A DNA stretch of 57,944 bases from NCBI GenBank assembly GCA_025923075.1, contig JAICGN010000015.1, positions 1 through 57,944 on the forward strand, given 5' to 3'. Under the pieces are notes generated by a model. It ran no database searches. It was not told the DNA's origin and was given only the letters and a program-made list of their open reading frames with translations. Positions 18,027-27,683 of the stretch are shown in pieces (the first letter of the stretch is position 1; every line of letters begins with the position of its first letter). The DNA comes from Chitinophagaceae bacterium (GTDB lineage Bacteria > Bacteroidota > Bacteroidia > Chitinophagales > Chitinophagaceae). The position numbers and the translations under genes are program-made.

Positions 18027-20807
18027 ATGAAAAACCTGGCCCTATTAATTTTTACAGGCTTTTTTCCTCTTATTTCATTAGCGCAAGGATCAGTAAGAGG
18101 AAAATTGGTTGATACTGCCCGGCAATCGCTCACTAATGCAACTGTTTCCGTTTTGCAACAGAAAGATTCATCTCTGGTTAGCTATTCACTATCTGATACA
18201 AAAGGTTCATTTGAAATAAAAAACCTGTCTGTTGGTGATTACCATTTATTTGTTTCTTTCACGGGATACGAAGGGTATAAGAATTCTTTTTCTATCACTG
18301 CAACACAACGTGTTGTTGATATTGGTGTAATCATTCTGCAGCATGAATATAAAACGCTTACGGGTGTGGTAGTAACTGATGCCAGTCCTGTAAAAATCAA
18401 TGGTGATACTATATCATTTAAGGCAAATGCATTTAATTCAAGACCGGGAGCTACCGTAGAAGATGTTTTAAAAAAAATACCAGGTGTGCAGGTGCAGAAA
18501 GACGGTTCAATAAAAGCAATGGGGGAGCAGGTTCAAAAAGTTTATGTAGATGGAAAAGAATTCTTCGGAAATGATCCCAAACTGGCAACAAAAAATCTTA
18601 CGGCTGAAATGGTGGATCAAATACAGGTTTTTGATGATATGAGTGAGCAGTCAAGATTTACCAGGATCGACGATGGCAGCAGAACAAAATCAATTAATAT
18701 CAAATTAAAGAAGGATAGAAGAAAAGGAGATTTTGGGAAAGCAAGTGTTGGTGTGGGAAGCAACTCCCGCTATGAAGGGAATTTTTCATATAATCGGTTC
18801 AGGGGAAACCGGCGGATCTCGTTAGTTGGTTCGGCAAATAATATAAACAAGGTCAGTTATAATTTTTCGGATTATTCTTCGGGACAGGGAGGCACATCGC
18901 AATTTTCCGGTGGAGGTGCGACTGGATCTGGAATGATCAATGCATCTGGGTCGTTGGGCGGCATTAGCAAACCGCTTTCCACAGGAATAAATTTTAATGA
19001 TACCTGGGGAACTAAAATTGATTTCAGAGGCAGCTATTTTTATTCTGACAATTCTACGATTCTTGTACAAGATAAATTCAGAAGAAATAGTTTGCCGGGT
19101 GACTCTGCATCTGAAGTACACTCTTTCAGTAATCTACTCAATAGTAACAAAATGCATAGGTTAAATGCACGTTGGGAATATGCTATCGATTCAGTTAACT
19201 CGATCTTATACGCTGTAAATTTCGGGAAACAAGATGTTGAAGCAACAACGATCGATACAAGTGTCACATTTTCTGACGCTGCTACTAAATATCTTGCGGT
19301 GAAGACAAACTCGGCACGGCATGATGAACGAGATGGATTCAATTATTCAGGTGAATTAGTGTATAGAAGGAGATTTAGAAAAGTCGGCAGAACTTTTACA
19401 CTAGGATGGAGAAATAATAAAAGTAATAACGAATCAGAGAATACCAACCGGTCACCTGTTGCAACTTATAACAGCGATGGTTATCTGGTTACTGCTATCA
19501 ATCTGAATCAGCATGGATTCCAGGAAAATGAATCTGGAGGTAATACGCTCAGCGCTTCCTATACGGAACCGATCGGCCGCAACAAACTATTTGAAGTGAA
19601 TTATGCTTATTCGGGGAATGATAATGTTTCTGATAAGAAAACTTATGATTTCAATGGAAGCTCAGGCAAATATGATTTACTTAATCCATTACTATCAAAT
19701 TACTTTGAATATAAACACGAATCAGACAGGGCAGGATTTAATTTCCGTCATCAAATAAAGAAATTCAATTACCAGTTAGGAATGGGCTATCAGGTTAACA
19801 AACAGGAAAACAGGAGCATCAATCCGTCAACGGGAAAGGACACGACAATTCGTCAGCGATTTACTAATCTTTTTCCCACTGCTAATGTTAGCTATGCAAT
19901 CACGCGTTCCAAAAATATCCGGATATATTACAGAGGGCGCAGTAATCAACCAAGTGTGTCGCAGTTACAAGACGTCCCGGATGTCAGCAATCCTATGCTG
20001 ATAAAAACAGGGAACCCCTCATTGAAGCAGGAATTTGTAAATAACATAAATATCAATTATAACTCGTTTACAACAAACGCTCAACGATTTTTTTCTGCCA
20101 GTCTTAGTGTTAATCATACAGATAATAAGATCGTTAACAGCATTGATTCAATAGGAGCAGTGACCGTCATTTACAAGCCAGTAAACATGGACGGGTCATT
20201 TAGCGGATCCGGGATGGCATCGTTGAATTTTCCCATTCAAAGCCTGAAGGGATTCACTATAAACCTCACAAATCTGATGTACTTAAGCAGGGATGCAAAT
20301 CTTTTGTTTAAGAAAAAGAATTTTACAAACCTTTTCCAGGTAAATCAATCGGCGGGGATCAATTATGGAAAAGACAATTTTGATATGGCGATCAGCGCCG
20401 CTGTTATTTATAATACTGCGTCGTATAATCTTGATGAAAACAGTAATACAAAATATTTTGGCCAGGCCTATTCATTTGATTTCACTTACCGGCCTAAAAT
20501 CCGGCTTTATTTCCTGACTGACGTGGATTATTACATCAGTTCTGGCCGTACAGAGGGATATAACCAGGACGTTTTTTTATGGAATATGTCCCTTGCAAAA
20601 AAGTTTTTCAAAATAAACACTGCCGAAGTTAAATTCACAGTTTACGATATCCTTAAACAGAATAAGGGAATTAGCAGGATCGTGGGTGAAAACTATTTTG
20701 AAGATATACGTGCCAATGTGATTCCAAGTTTTTTTCTGATCAGCATCAGCTATAACCTGAATCGTTTTGCAGCAAGCAAAGATCAAAAGGACCTGCCCGC
20801 TAAATGA
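18027..20807 (+). CDS. Outer-membrane beta-barrel receptor with carboxypeptidase-regulatory domain
   Basis: 926 residues. Signal peptide MKNLALLIFTGFFPLISLAQ, a carboxypeptidase-regulatory-like domain (VRGKLVDTARQSLTNATVSV, residues 21-105), a plug-like segment (DVLKKIPGVQVQKDGSIKAM; VYVDGKEFFGNDPKLATKNL) and a long barrel ending in LISISYNLNRF. This is the TonB-receptor-like 'outer membrane protein beta-barrel' family. No SusD-like gene is next to it. The Gly/Ser-rich stretch (about residues 290-325) is probably an extracellular loop. Substrate unknown. Confidence 0.85.
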   Translation: MKNLALLIFTGFFPLISLAQGSVRGKLVDTARQSLTNATVSVLQQKDSSLVSYSLSDTKGSFEIKNLSVGDYHLFVSFTGYEGYKNSFSITATQRVVDIGVIILQHEYKTLTGVVVTDASPVKINGDTISFKANAFNSRPGATVEDVLKKIPGVQVQKDGSIKAMGEQVQKVYVDGKEFFGNDPKLATKNLTAEMVDQIQVFDDMSEQSRFTRIDDGSRTKSINIKLKKDRRKGDFGKASVGVGSNSRYEGNFSYNRFRGNRRISLVGSANNINKVSYNFSDYSSGQGGTSQFSGGGATGSGMINASGSLGGISKPLSTGINFNDTWGTKIDFRGSYFYSDNSTILVQDKFRRNSLPGDSASEVHSFSNLLNSNKMHRLNARWEYAIDSVNSILYAVNFGKQDVEATTIDTSVTFSDAATKYLAVKTNSARHDERDGFNYSGELVYRRRFRKVGRTFTLGWRNNKSNNESENTNRSPVATYNSDGYLVTAINLNQHGFQENESGGNTLSASYTEPIGRNKLFEVNYAYSGNDNVSDKKTYDFNGSSGKYDLLNPLLSNYFEYKHESDRAGFNFRHQIKKFNYQLGMGYQVNKQENRSINPSTGKDTTIRQRFTNLFPTANVSYAITRSKNIRIYYRGRSNQPSVSQLQDVPDVSNPMLIKTGNPSLKQEFVNNININYNSFTTNAQRFFSASLSVNHTDNKIVNSIDSIGAVTVIYKPVNMDGSFSGSGMASLNFPIQSLKGFTINLTNLMYLSRDANLLFKKKNFTNLFQVNQSAGINYGKDNFDMAISAAVIYNTASYNLDENSNTKYFGQAYSFDFTYRPKIRLYFLTDVDYYISSGRTEGYNQDVFLWNMSLAKKFFKINTAEVKFTVYDILKQNKGISRIVGENYFEDIRANVIPSFFLISISYNLNRFAASKDQKDLPAK

Positions 20808-20847
20808 TAAAATTTAAGTGACAATTCAAATAGACCTAAAAACTCAT

Positions 20848-20875
20848 TCGCCTCCCGGGTGATTTTTATTTTTTT
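20848..20875 (+). terminator. Weak terminator-like hairpin after the beta-barrel gene
   Basis: TCGCC (20848-20852) pairs with GGTGA (20858-20862, one wobble) before TTTTTATTTTTTT. It overlaps the stop codon of the small minus-strand gene. Confidence 0.4.
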
Positions 20876-21000
20876 ACCTGGCACTGATCGTACCTATCGC
20901 CAGTTGCTTTTGCTTTTTTTACCGAATTAAATGCAGAAAGACCGAAGGTCAAAGCTGTAACAACTGAAGCAAGAATCGTTAATTTGAAAAAGTGTTTCAT
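20866..21000 (-). CDS. Small secreted peptide, 44 residues, unknown function
   Basis: It starts at an ATG (21000-20998) and ends at TAA (20868-20866). The N-terminus is a convincing signal peptide (KHFFKLTILASVVTALTFGL, cleavage probably after SAF). The mature part would be about 20 residues, basic, with one Cys (KKAKATGDRYDQCQVKK). The bases before the start (TCAACACCCTAAAAAGAAAAC) resemble the start-proximal leaders of the T9SS paralogues. No named family is recognised. The signal peptide and leader make it likely to be real. Confidence 0.55.
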   Translation of the reverse strand: MKHFFKLTILASVVTALTFGLSAFNSVKKAKATGDRYDQCQVKK

Positions 21001-21433
21001 TGTTTTCTTTTTAGGGTGTTGATTTTGGATAATTAGGGTTTATTAAGCTTTTAAACAGTTTAATTTCTTTTGGAAGTTGAAGCGTATGCTTAACATTCCT
21101 AAGGTTTTTCAGTGGGCTTTAAAAACTCTTTTTTGATACTTAACCGAGAAAGCTTATTTGGTGGGACTCACTCGGGTACAGGATTAATGTTACAGGTATA
21201 AAAATAGATTTTACTTCGTAATTCTCATAGCTTTTACTAGAAATTCTTCTTAGTAAGGATAAGATTCTTTATAAGTAGTAACTCTACCTTTTGCAAAAGT
21301 TACGAATAGAAAAAGTACCTGGTGTAAATGTATAAACACTGAGGTTTAAAGAAGGTTACTGGTGAAAAGGTTTACAGAAGCTGGAAACCCATCTGGGAGT
21401 ATTATTGATTGTTTTATTCGATGTGATTGCTGA
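21001..21433 (-). other. Non-coding stretch upstream of the 44-residue peptide
   Basis: 433 bp, AT-rich, between the small peptide gene and the pdxA stop. A possible minus-strand promoter element (TAACTTTTG, 21302-21294) would give a leader of nearly 290 nt. No coding frame, terminator or clear hairpin is convincing. Confidence 0.4.
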
Positions 21434-22522
21434 TTAATTTTCTTCAATTCTCTCATCTTCCTGGTTCGCGAGAATTATCGATGTAATCTTTTTTAATGGA
21501 TTCTTATGGTTGTCTTCAAATTGTTTCCTGTTATTAATTATATCAATGCATTCAAAAATTGCTGTGTGGAAAGATGATTCATCGGCCTTTCCTTTTCCCG
21601 CAATATCAAATGCTGTTCCATGATCAGGTGAGGTTCTTACCACAGGAAGTCCGGCAGTATAATTCACGCCCTCACCGGACGCCAGCGCTTTAAAAGGAAT
21701 CAACCCTTGATCATGATACATTGCCAGTACGGCGTCAAATCGTTTATGAAATTGCCTTGCAAAAAAACCATCGGCGCTAAAAGGGCCCGTTATAATTAGG
21801 TTGTTTTGTTTTGCTTCTTTTATTGCTGGCTTAATAAATGTTTCTTCTTCTTTTCCAATTAAGCCTTCATCACCTGCATGTGGGTTCAATCCCAGAACAG
21901 CGATCTTTGGTTTATCAATTCCAAAATCTTTTTTAAGGCTTTCATTCAGGATATTCAGTTTTCTTAAAATTATTTCTTTTGAGATATTCGCTGTTACTTC
22001 ATTCACGGGTACATGTTCGGTAACCAATGCAACTCTGAATTGATTTGCGAATAAAAGCATCACCACCTCGCTTGCGCCAAAAAAATTTTTAAAAAAAGGG
22101 GTATGGCCAGCGTAATTAAATTCTGGTGACTGAACATTTTTTTTATGAATTGGTGCTGTAACAAGACCGTCTATCTCATTTTGTTTTAATGAATGTGCCG
22201 CCGCCAACAAGGATTTTACAGCATATTTTCCACCGGTTTCTGTTAATTGTCCGGGAGTAATCACGACATCTTCTTCCCAACAGTTATAAATGTTCACCTG
22301 TTTTGCATTCAGCCGCGAGAGATCTCGTATATTCTGCCAATTAAAATTGAATTCCGGCAATGTCTTTCGATAAAAATTAATAACCTTATTTGAAGCAAAT
22401 ATGACCGGCGTACATTGTTCAAGGATACGGTTGTCTGAAAATACTTTTATGATTAACTCAATCCCAATTCCATTCAAATCGCCGCAAGTAATGCCGATTG
22501 TTGGCTTGTTTGTTTGATGCAT
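21434..22522 (-). CDS. pdxA: 4-hydroxythreonine-4-phosphate dehydrogenase
   Basis: 362 residues. It makes the aminoacetone phosphate unit of vitamin B6 by NAD-dependent oxidation and decarboxylation. Family motifs are clear: GITCGDLNGIGIE at the N-terminus, the metal-binding histidines in YAGHTPFF, GLNPHAGDEG and MYHDQGLIPFK, and TSPDHGTAFDIAGKG near the end. The length is slightly above the usual 330 because of a charged C-terminal tail. No other B6 gene is adjacent. The next gene (22740) is divergent. Confidence 0.95.
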   Translation of the reverse strand: MHQTNKPTIGITCGDLNGIGIELIIKVFSDNRILEQCTPVIFASNKVINFYRKTLPEFNFNWQNIRDLSRLNAKQVNIYNCWEEDVVITPGQLTETGGKYAVKSLLAAAHSLKQNEIDGLVTAPIHKKNVQSPEFNYAGHTPFFKNFFGASEVVMLLFANQFRVALVTEHVPVNEVTANISKEIILRKLNILNESLKKDFGIDKPKIAVLGLNPHAGDEGLIGKEEETFIKPAIKEAKQNNLIITGPFSADGFFARQFHKRFDAVLAMYHDQGLIPFKALASGEGVNYTAGLPVVRTSPDHGTAFDIAGKGKADESSFHTAIFECIDIINNRKQFEDNHKNPLKKITSIILANQEDERIEEN

Positions 22523-22739
22523 ATCTTAAATATTGAAGTAAAAATACAGAAATAAAAAAACAGAGTTTTTGGTGACATAGTTTCGGGTATTTTATGAATG
22601 TAAACAAACGTTACGTTGCGAATAGGATCCTCATATATATAATAATTGATTCCAATCACTAAGAAATTTTGCTTAAAGATAAACCCAATGGTATAACTTT
22701 ATATTACGAACCATTTTTTTAAATTAATTTTTAATATTT

Positions 22740-25391
22740 ATGAAACACCTCTTCCTTTCCACCTTATGTGTATTTGCATTTCTTATTTCCGATTCTCAAA
22801 GTTGTCCCGGTGCAGGAGCTATAAATTATCAACGCTGGAATAACATTAGTGGCGGCGCGGTCAGTAATCTCACTTCAAATCCGAATTACCCAAATAATCC
22901 TTCCGCGTCCGGTACACTCGCCGTATTTGAGACACCCTCCAATACGGGAAACAATATTGGGATAAAAGTGTACGGGTATATATGCCCTCCGTCAACCGGA
23001 AATTATATTTTCTGGATAGCGAGTGACGAAAGTGCTGAACTTTGGTTAAGTACCACATCCAGTACATCGAATAGAATAAAGATTGCTTTTAACACGAGTG
23101 CCACTAAAGCTAGACAATGGAATAAGTTTGCTTCACAAAAATCTATCCCGATAACATTAACGGCAGGCCAGCTTTATTATGTGGAGGCCTTAATGAAAGA
23201 GGGTACAGGTAGTGATAATTTATCGGTAGGTTGGGCGAAGCCGGGACAACCTGTAAGTGCACCCAGCGAAGTAATACCCGGAATACACCTGGTTACACAG
23301 TTGCCGGATACACAATCACCAACAGCACCGACCAACCTCGCCTCATCCAACATCACTGCAACATCATTTACATTAAGCTGGACGGCTTCGACGGACAATG
23401 TTGGTGTAGCGGGATATGATGTTTATCAAAACGGAATAAAAATCAATTCATCGAATATTACGGCTGCATCTTACAATGTTTCGGGATTAACTGCTGGAAC
23501 CACCTACAGTTATTTTGTAAAAGCTAAGGATGCTGCAGGTAATCAAAGTGCGGCGAGTACAGCTTTGGATCTTACTACAAATGCCCCTGATACTGAACCA
23601 CCGACGGCTCCAACAAATCTTGTCCCAACAATTCTTGCGCTGACCTCATTTAAATTAAATTGGGAAGCTTCAACCGACAATGTAGGTGTTACCGGTTATG
23701 ATGTGTACCAGAACGGCGTAAAAATTAATCCGTCAAACATTACCACAACATCATATAACATTACCGGTTTATCGCCCGCTACACTTTATAATTATACAAT
23801 TAAAGCAAAAGATGCAGGTGGAAATGAGAGCTCATCCAGTAGTCCCTTAGATGTAACTACGTTAATTCCAGGAAATGCGTCCGAAACGTTTACCCTGCGC
23901 ACAATAATAGCAAATCAGCGCATGCCGCATGATCTGGTTTATGGACCGGACGGCAATATTTGGTATACGGAAAGATTTGCCGGGAAAGTAAGTTTTGTGA
24001 ATCCTGTAACTGGTACAAAAACTACGGTGCTAACATTGGGATCACAAATGGTAAGGGCCGGAGGTCAGGATGGATTGATGGGGCTTGCCCTGCATCCACA
24101 ATTTCTTTCGGGTATGCCGTATGTTTATATTTCATATACTTATCAATCACTAAGCAGCACTGTCCGAAAAACGAGAATTGCGAGATATACTTATAACTTG
24201 TTAAATCAAACATTAGAATCTCCAGTTACAATTTTGCAGGATATTCCCGGAAGCAATGATCACAACTCAGCAAGGATCGCAATTGGACCTGATCTGAAAT
24301 TATATTATTCAGTCGGAGATATGGGTGCCGGTCAGTTTGATAATATAAACAGAGTTAACAATGCGCAAAACATAAGTATCTATGAAGGAAAAATCCTGCG
24401 ATTAAATACAGAACCAGATGGCGCCGGATCATGGATACCTGCCGATAATCCTTTTGGGAATGCCGTATACTCCGTTGGCCATCGAAATCCACAGGGTCTT
24501 GTGTGGGGTAACGTAAACGGAATAGATATTTTATATAGTGATGAGCATGGCCCTTTCAGTGATGATGAAATAAATATAATCGATGCTGGACGTAATTATG
24601 GATGGCCAAATGTGATTGGATGGTGTGATGGCAATTATAACGGAAGAACTACAGGAGGTTATGCGATCGTTAATGAACAAAACAATTGCAACACGTTGAA
24701 TGTAAAAGAGCCTGTACGATCATTATTCCCGGTAGCAAATCCACCTTCCGGCGGTGATAATATGTTATGGCCTTCTGTAGGACCTTCCGGAAGCGAATTT
24801 TATGGAAGTACATCAATACCGGGGTGGCAAAATTCATTGTTGGTAGCCAATCTTAAAAAAGGCACTGTTTCAAGATATAAACTAAGTAATGACGGACAGA
24901 GTATTATTTCGGATACTATTCATTACTTCCGTGGGTTAGGCAGGTTCCGGGATGTAGTTGTTTCACCTGATGGTTTGAAAATTTATGTGGCCTGTGATTC
25001 GAGCGGATCTACCTCTGGTCCTACCGGCGGCGTCACTACAACGCCGGCAAACCCCGGCAGCATTCTTGAATTTACATATCAAACGCTATCAGCAACCAAA
25101 ACTATAAGTGAGTTGCTTACTGAAACTAATGTGCAGGATGATTTAAGGAATAAAAGCATCGATGTGTATCCTAACCCTGCAACCAATTATTTTATTATCT
25201 ATAATTATAATCTTTTGAACAGTCAGATCCTGCTATATGATATCACTGGCAAGATGCTTAGAAACATGCAGAGTAAGGATCTTGCAACAAGAGTAGATGT
25301 AAGTAATCTCGCAAACGGGGTATATTTATTAACTATTAAAAGTGCCGACAGCAAACATATAAGAACTGAAAAAATCGTTATTGCGCGATAG
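22740..25391 (+). CDS. T9SS-secreted PQQ-type sugar dehydrogenase with PA14 and two fibronectin III domains
   Basis: 883 residues. Signal peptide (residues 1-21), PA14 domain (about 22-185, carbohydrate-binding type), two fibronectin III repeats that are close copies (about 190-280 and 284-375; both contain STDNVGV-GYDVYQNG-KI), a six-bladed soluble glucose dehydrogenase-like domain (about 380-780) and a type A sorting domain (804-883). The catalytic His is His508 in DHNSAR. PQQ-binding GHRNPQG is at 581-587 (Arg582, Asn583, Gln585), followed by GPFSDDEINII. It would oxidise aldoses at the cell surface with PQQ and calcium. Which sugar is unknown. Confidence 0.9.
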   Translation: MKHLFLSTLCVFAFLISDSQSCPGAGAINYQRWNNISGGAVSNLTSNPNYPNNPSASGTLAVFETPSNTGNNIGIKVYGYICPPSTGNYIFWIASDESAELWLSTTSSTSNRIKIAFNTSATKARQWNKFASQKSIPITLTAGQLYYVEALMKEGTGSDNLSVGWAKPGQPVSAPSEVIPGIHLVTQLPDTQSPTAPTNLASSNITATSFTLSWTASTDNVGVAGYDVYQNGIKINSSNITAASYNVSGLTAGTTYSYFVKAKDAAGNQSAASTALDLTTNAPDTEPPTAPTNLVPTILALTSFKLNWEASTDNVGVTGYDVYQNGVKINPSNITTTSYNITGLSPATLYNYTIKAKDAGGNESSSSSPLDVTTLIPGNASETFTLRTIIANQRMPHDLVYGPDGNIWYTERFAGKVSFVNPVTGTKTTVLTLGSQMVRAGGQDGLMGLALHPQFLSGMPYVYISYTYQSLSSTVRKTRIARYTYNLLNQTLESPVTILQDIPGSNDHNSARIAIGPDLKLYYSVGDMGAGQFDNINRVNNAQNISIYEGKILRLNTEPDGAGSWIPADNPFGNAVYSVGHRNPQGLVWGNVNGIDILYSDEHGPFSDDEINIIDAGRNYGWPNVIGWCDGNYNGRTTGGYAIVNEQNNCNTLNVKEPVRSLFPVANPPSGGDNMLWPSVGPSGSEFYGSTSIPGWQNSLLVANLKKGTVSRYKLSNDGQSIISDTIHYFRGLGRFRDVVVSPDGLKIYVACDSSGSTSGPTGGVTTTPANPGSILEFTYQTLSATKTISELLTETNVQDDLRNKSIDVYPNPATNYFIIYNYNLLNSQILLYDITGKMLRNMQSKDLATRVDVSNLANGVYLLTIKSADSKHIRTEKIVIAR

Positions 25392-25418
25392 AGCTGAAAA
25401 GTTAGTATTTGATTTAGC

Positions 25419-25448
25419 AAACCGGGAGTGTAAAACTCCCGGTTTTTG
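25419..25448 (+). terminator. Intrinsic terminator after the first sugar dehydrogenase
   Basis: AAACCGGGAGT pairs with ACTCCCGGTTT around a short loop and runs into TTTTTG. The same T-rich end holds the -33 element of the next promoter. Confidence 0.88.
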
Positions 25449-25476
25449 TTTTAGGTCATTAGAAGCTTTAGCTTTG
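25445..25476 (+). promoter_or_regulatory. Bacteroidota-type promoter of the PqqU-like receptor
   Basis: TTTG (25445-25448), 20 bp, TAGCTTTG (25469-25476) is an exact consensus match. The predicted start site near 25481 leaves about 20 nt to the ATG at 25502. The receptor thus has its own promoter directly behind the previous gene's terminator. Confidence 0.65.
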
Positions 25477-25501
25477 TATAGCTGCTATAAAACCAATACC
25501 A

Positions 25502-27562
25502 ATGAGAAAAGCCACTATTTGCCTGCTTCTTAGCTTGTCATTTTCTATTTTTTCAAATTCACAAAATACAGTCATTGACTCTTCACAAACACTTGGGGAG
25601 GTGATCGTGAAAGCCTTCGAGCAGAATCAAAGCTTGCGGAAAGTTCCTGCGGCAATAAATCAAATTAACAAAAGCAGGCTCGAAAGATTCAGCAATACAA
25701 ATATTCTTCCGGCACTTAATAGTACACCAGGTGTACGAATGGAGGAACGTTCGCCTGGGAGTTATCGTATGAATATCAGAGGTAGTACAATACGATCACC
25801 TTTTGGTGTAAGGAATGTAAAAGTTTATTGGGATGGTATACCGTTTACAGATCCGGGAGGCAATACCTATTTAAACCAATTAAGCTTTTTTAATTTTAAT
25901 GCACTGGAAATTATTAAAGGCCCTGCAGGAAGTTTGTACGGTGCCGGAACAGGCGGCGCTATTCTGATAAACAGTAACCCGGAACAACCAGCCCAATCGC
26001 TGTTAGCAAGCATTGGGTATGGAAGTTATGATCTTGGATTGTTAAATATTCAATTCAATCAGGGACAGGAGAAATTCAGGAACACATTTAATTTTTCTCA
26101 TCAGCAGAGTCATGGCTATCGGGACCACACTTCGATGAGAAGGGATGTAACAACCTGGCAGACACAAATAGCCGCCGGTAAGAAAGTAACGTTGCGGTTC
26201 AACTTTCTTTATGGTGATCTTTTTTATGAAACGCCGGGTGCTCTTACGAAAGCAGAATATCAAAACAATCCTAAATCTGCCCGTCCGGCTGCAGGAATTT
26301 TTCCAAGCGCTGATAAAGCGAAAGCTGCGATATTTCAGAAAACATGGCTCGGCGGCTTAAATAACCACTATAAGTTCAACGAACATTTTGAGAACAGCTT
26401 CATATTTTATGGGGCTTATTCAACTATTAAAAATCCAACGTTTCGGAATTATGAAGCCAGGAAGGAGCCTCATCTCGGCGGAAGGACAGTATTTACCTGG
26501 AAACCAAAAACAAAAAATGGACAAACAAAGCTTGTATTTGGTGGCGAAGCACAAAAAGGATTTTTTAATATCCGGACTTATACTAATGCAAATGGGAAAC
26601 CTGGAACAGCCCTTACCAATGATGATGTGAAAAATAGTATCTGGTCAGTTTTCGCCCAGGCAGATTTTCGCTTGAGGTATGAAATAAACATTACGGCTGG
26701 CCTCAGCATTAATAAATCTTCAATCAAAATAATACGGCTTTCCGTTCCTTCATTGCCTGAGCAGAAAAGATCTTATAAAAGCGAAGCGGCTCCCAGGTTG
26801 GCGGTGTCAAAAAAAATTGTAGCAGATTTATATTTATATGGAAGTATAGCTAAAGGTTTTTCTCCTCCTACAGTTGCAGAGGTATTACCTTCCACCAGTG
26901 TTATCAGCACCGACCTGAATGCTGAACACGGAATTAATTATGAAGCAGGCCTGAAAAGCAGTTGGTTGAACAAGCACCTCTATCTTGAAGCCAATGCATT
27001 TTATTATCGTTTGCAAAACGCAATCGTTCAAAGAAGAGACGCCAGCAATGCTGATTACTTTACTAATGCAGGCGCTACAAAGCAAAAGGGAGTAGAGGCC
27101 CAGGCATCTTATTCGCTTTTACCGGATAATTCTTTTATCGGTAATAGCAGGATATGGATCAGTTATACCTGGAATAATTTTACTTACAGTGATTTTAAAC
27201 AGCTTGCAAATGATTATGGCGGAAAGAAATTGCCCAGCGTAGCCAAGAACACCGTTGCGGCAGGAGCGGACCTTAATTTAAAGGCGGGGATGTATTTTAA
27301 TATCACTTATTATTATAGTGATCCAATTCCTTTAAATGATGCGAATACTGAATCAGCCTCTGCTTATCATCTTCTTGGTGGAAGGGTAGGATGGAAAAAG
27401 GCATTTCACAAAAAAAATAAGGTTGATCTGTTTGCTGGTATTGATAATGCATTCGATGTTGTTTACAGTCTCGGCAATGATATCAACGCAGCCGGCGGTC
27501 GTTATTACAATGCCGCACCGGGGAGAAATTTTTATTGTGGTATTTCAGTGGGACTATTTTAG
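25502..27562 (+). CDS. TonB-dependent receptor, PqqU/YncD-like (candidate PQQ importer)
   Basis: 686 residues. Signal peptide (1-20), a short TonB-box-like segment (TLGEVIVKAF), plug domain (PALNSTPGVRMEER, IRGSTIRSPFGVR, KGPAGSLYGAGTGGAI) and a 22-strand type barrel. There is no carboxypeptidase-regulatory domain. HGYRDH and PGALTKAEYQNNPKSARP resemble what I recall of E. coli YncD/PqqU, as does the end GGRYYNAAPGRNF. Some of these motifs are wider in FecA-like receptors. Both flanking genes encode enzymes that need PQQ, and no pqq synthesis gene is in view. I infer uptake of PQQ from outside. Confidence 0.8.
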   Translation: MRKATICLLLSLSFSIFSNSQNTVIDSSQTLGEVIVKAFEQNQSLRKVPAAINQINKSRLERFSNTNILPALNSTPGVRMEERSPGSYRMNIRGSTIRSPFGVRNVKVYWDGIPFTDPGGNTYLNQLSFFNFNALEIIKGPAGSLYGAGTGGAILINSNPEQPAQSLLASIGYGSYDLGLLNIQFNQGQEKFRNTFNFSHQQSHGYRDHTSMRRDVTTWQTQIAAGKKVTLRFNFLYGDLFYETPGALTKAEYQNNPKSARPAAGIFPSADKAKAAIFQKTWLGGLNNHYKFNEHFENSFIFYGAYSTIKNPTFRNYEARKEPHLGGRTVFTWKPKTKNGQTKLVFGGEAQKGFFNIRTYTNANGKPGTALTNDDVKNSIWSVFAQADFRLRYEINITAGLSINKSSIKIIRLSVPSLPEQKRSYKSEAAPRLAVSKKIVADLYLYGSIAKGFSPPTVAEVLPSTSVISTDLNAEHGINYEAGLKSSWLNKHLYLEANAFYYRLQNAIVQRRDASNADYFTNAGATKQKGVEAQASYSLLPDNSFIGNSRIWISYTWNNFTYSDFKQLANDYGGKKLPSVAKNTVAAGADLNLKAGMYFNITYYYSDPIPLNDANTESASAYHLLGGRVGWKKAFHKKNKVDLFAGIDNAFDVVYSLGNDINAAGGRYYNAAPGRNFYCGISVGLF

Positions 27563-27623
27563 GTCTGTTGTATAAATCATTATTCGGCCATGAAAATGAT
27601 TTCCTTTCTCGTTGTATGCAAGA

Positions 27624-27649
27624 ATAACCCCGGTGAGTACCGGGGTTAT
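27624..27649. terminator. Hairpin between convergent genes
   Basis: A perfect 10-bp stem, ATAACCCCGG with CCGGGGTTAT. T-runs on either side are short, so it may be a weak bidirectional terminator. Confidence 0.55.
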
Positions 27650-27683
27650 AGAAAATACGATTTGGGAGAGAAACTATAATCAG

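Noticed and set aside
22740-25391. Chitinase or glycosidase because of PA14 and fibronectin domains
   Set aside because: The catalytic part is the PQQ-type propeller with RN-QG and DHNS-R; no glycosidase motif is present.
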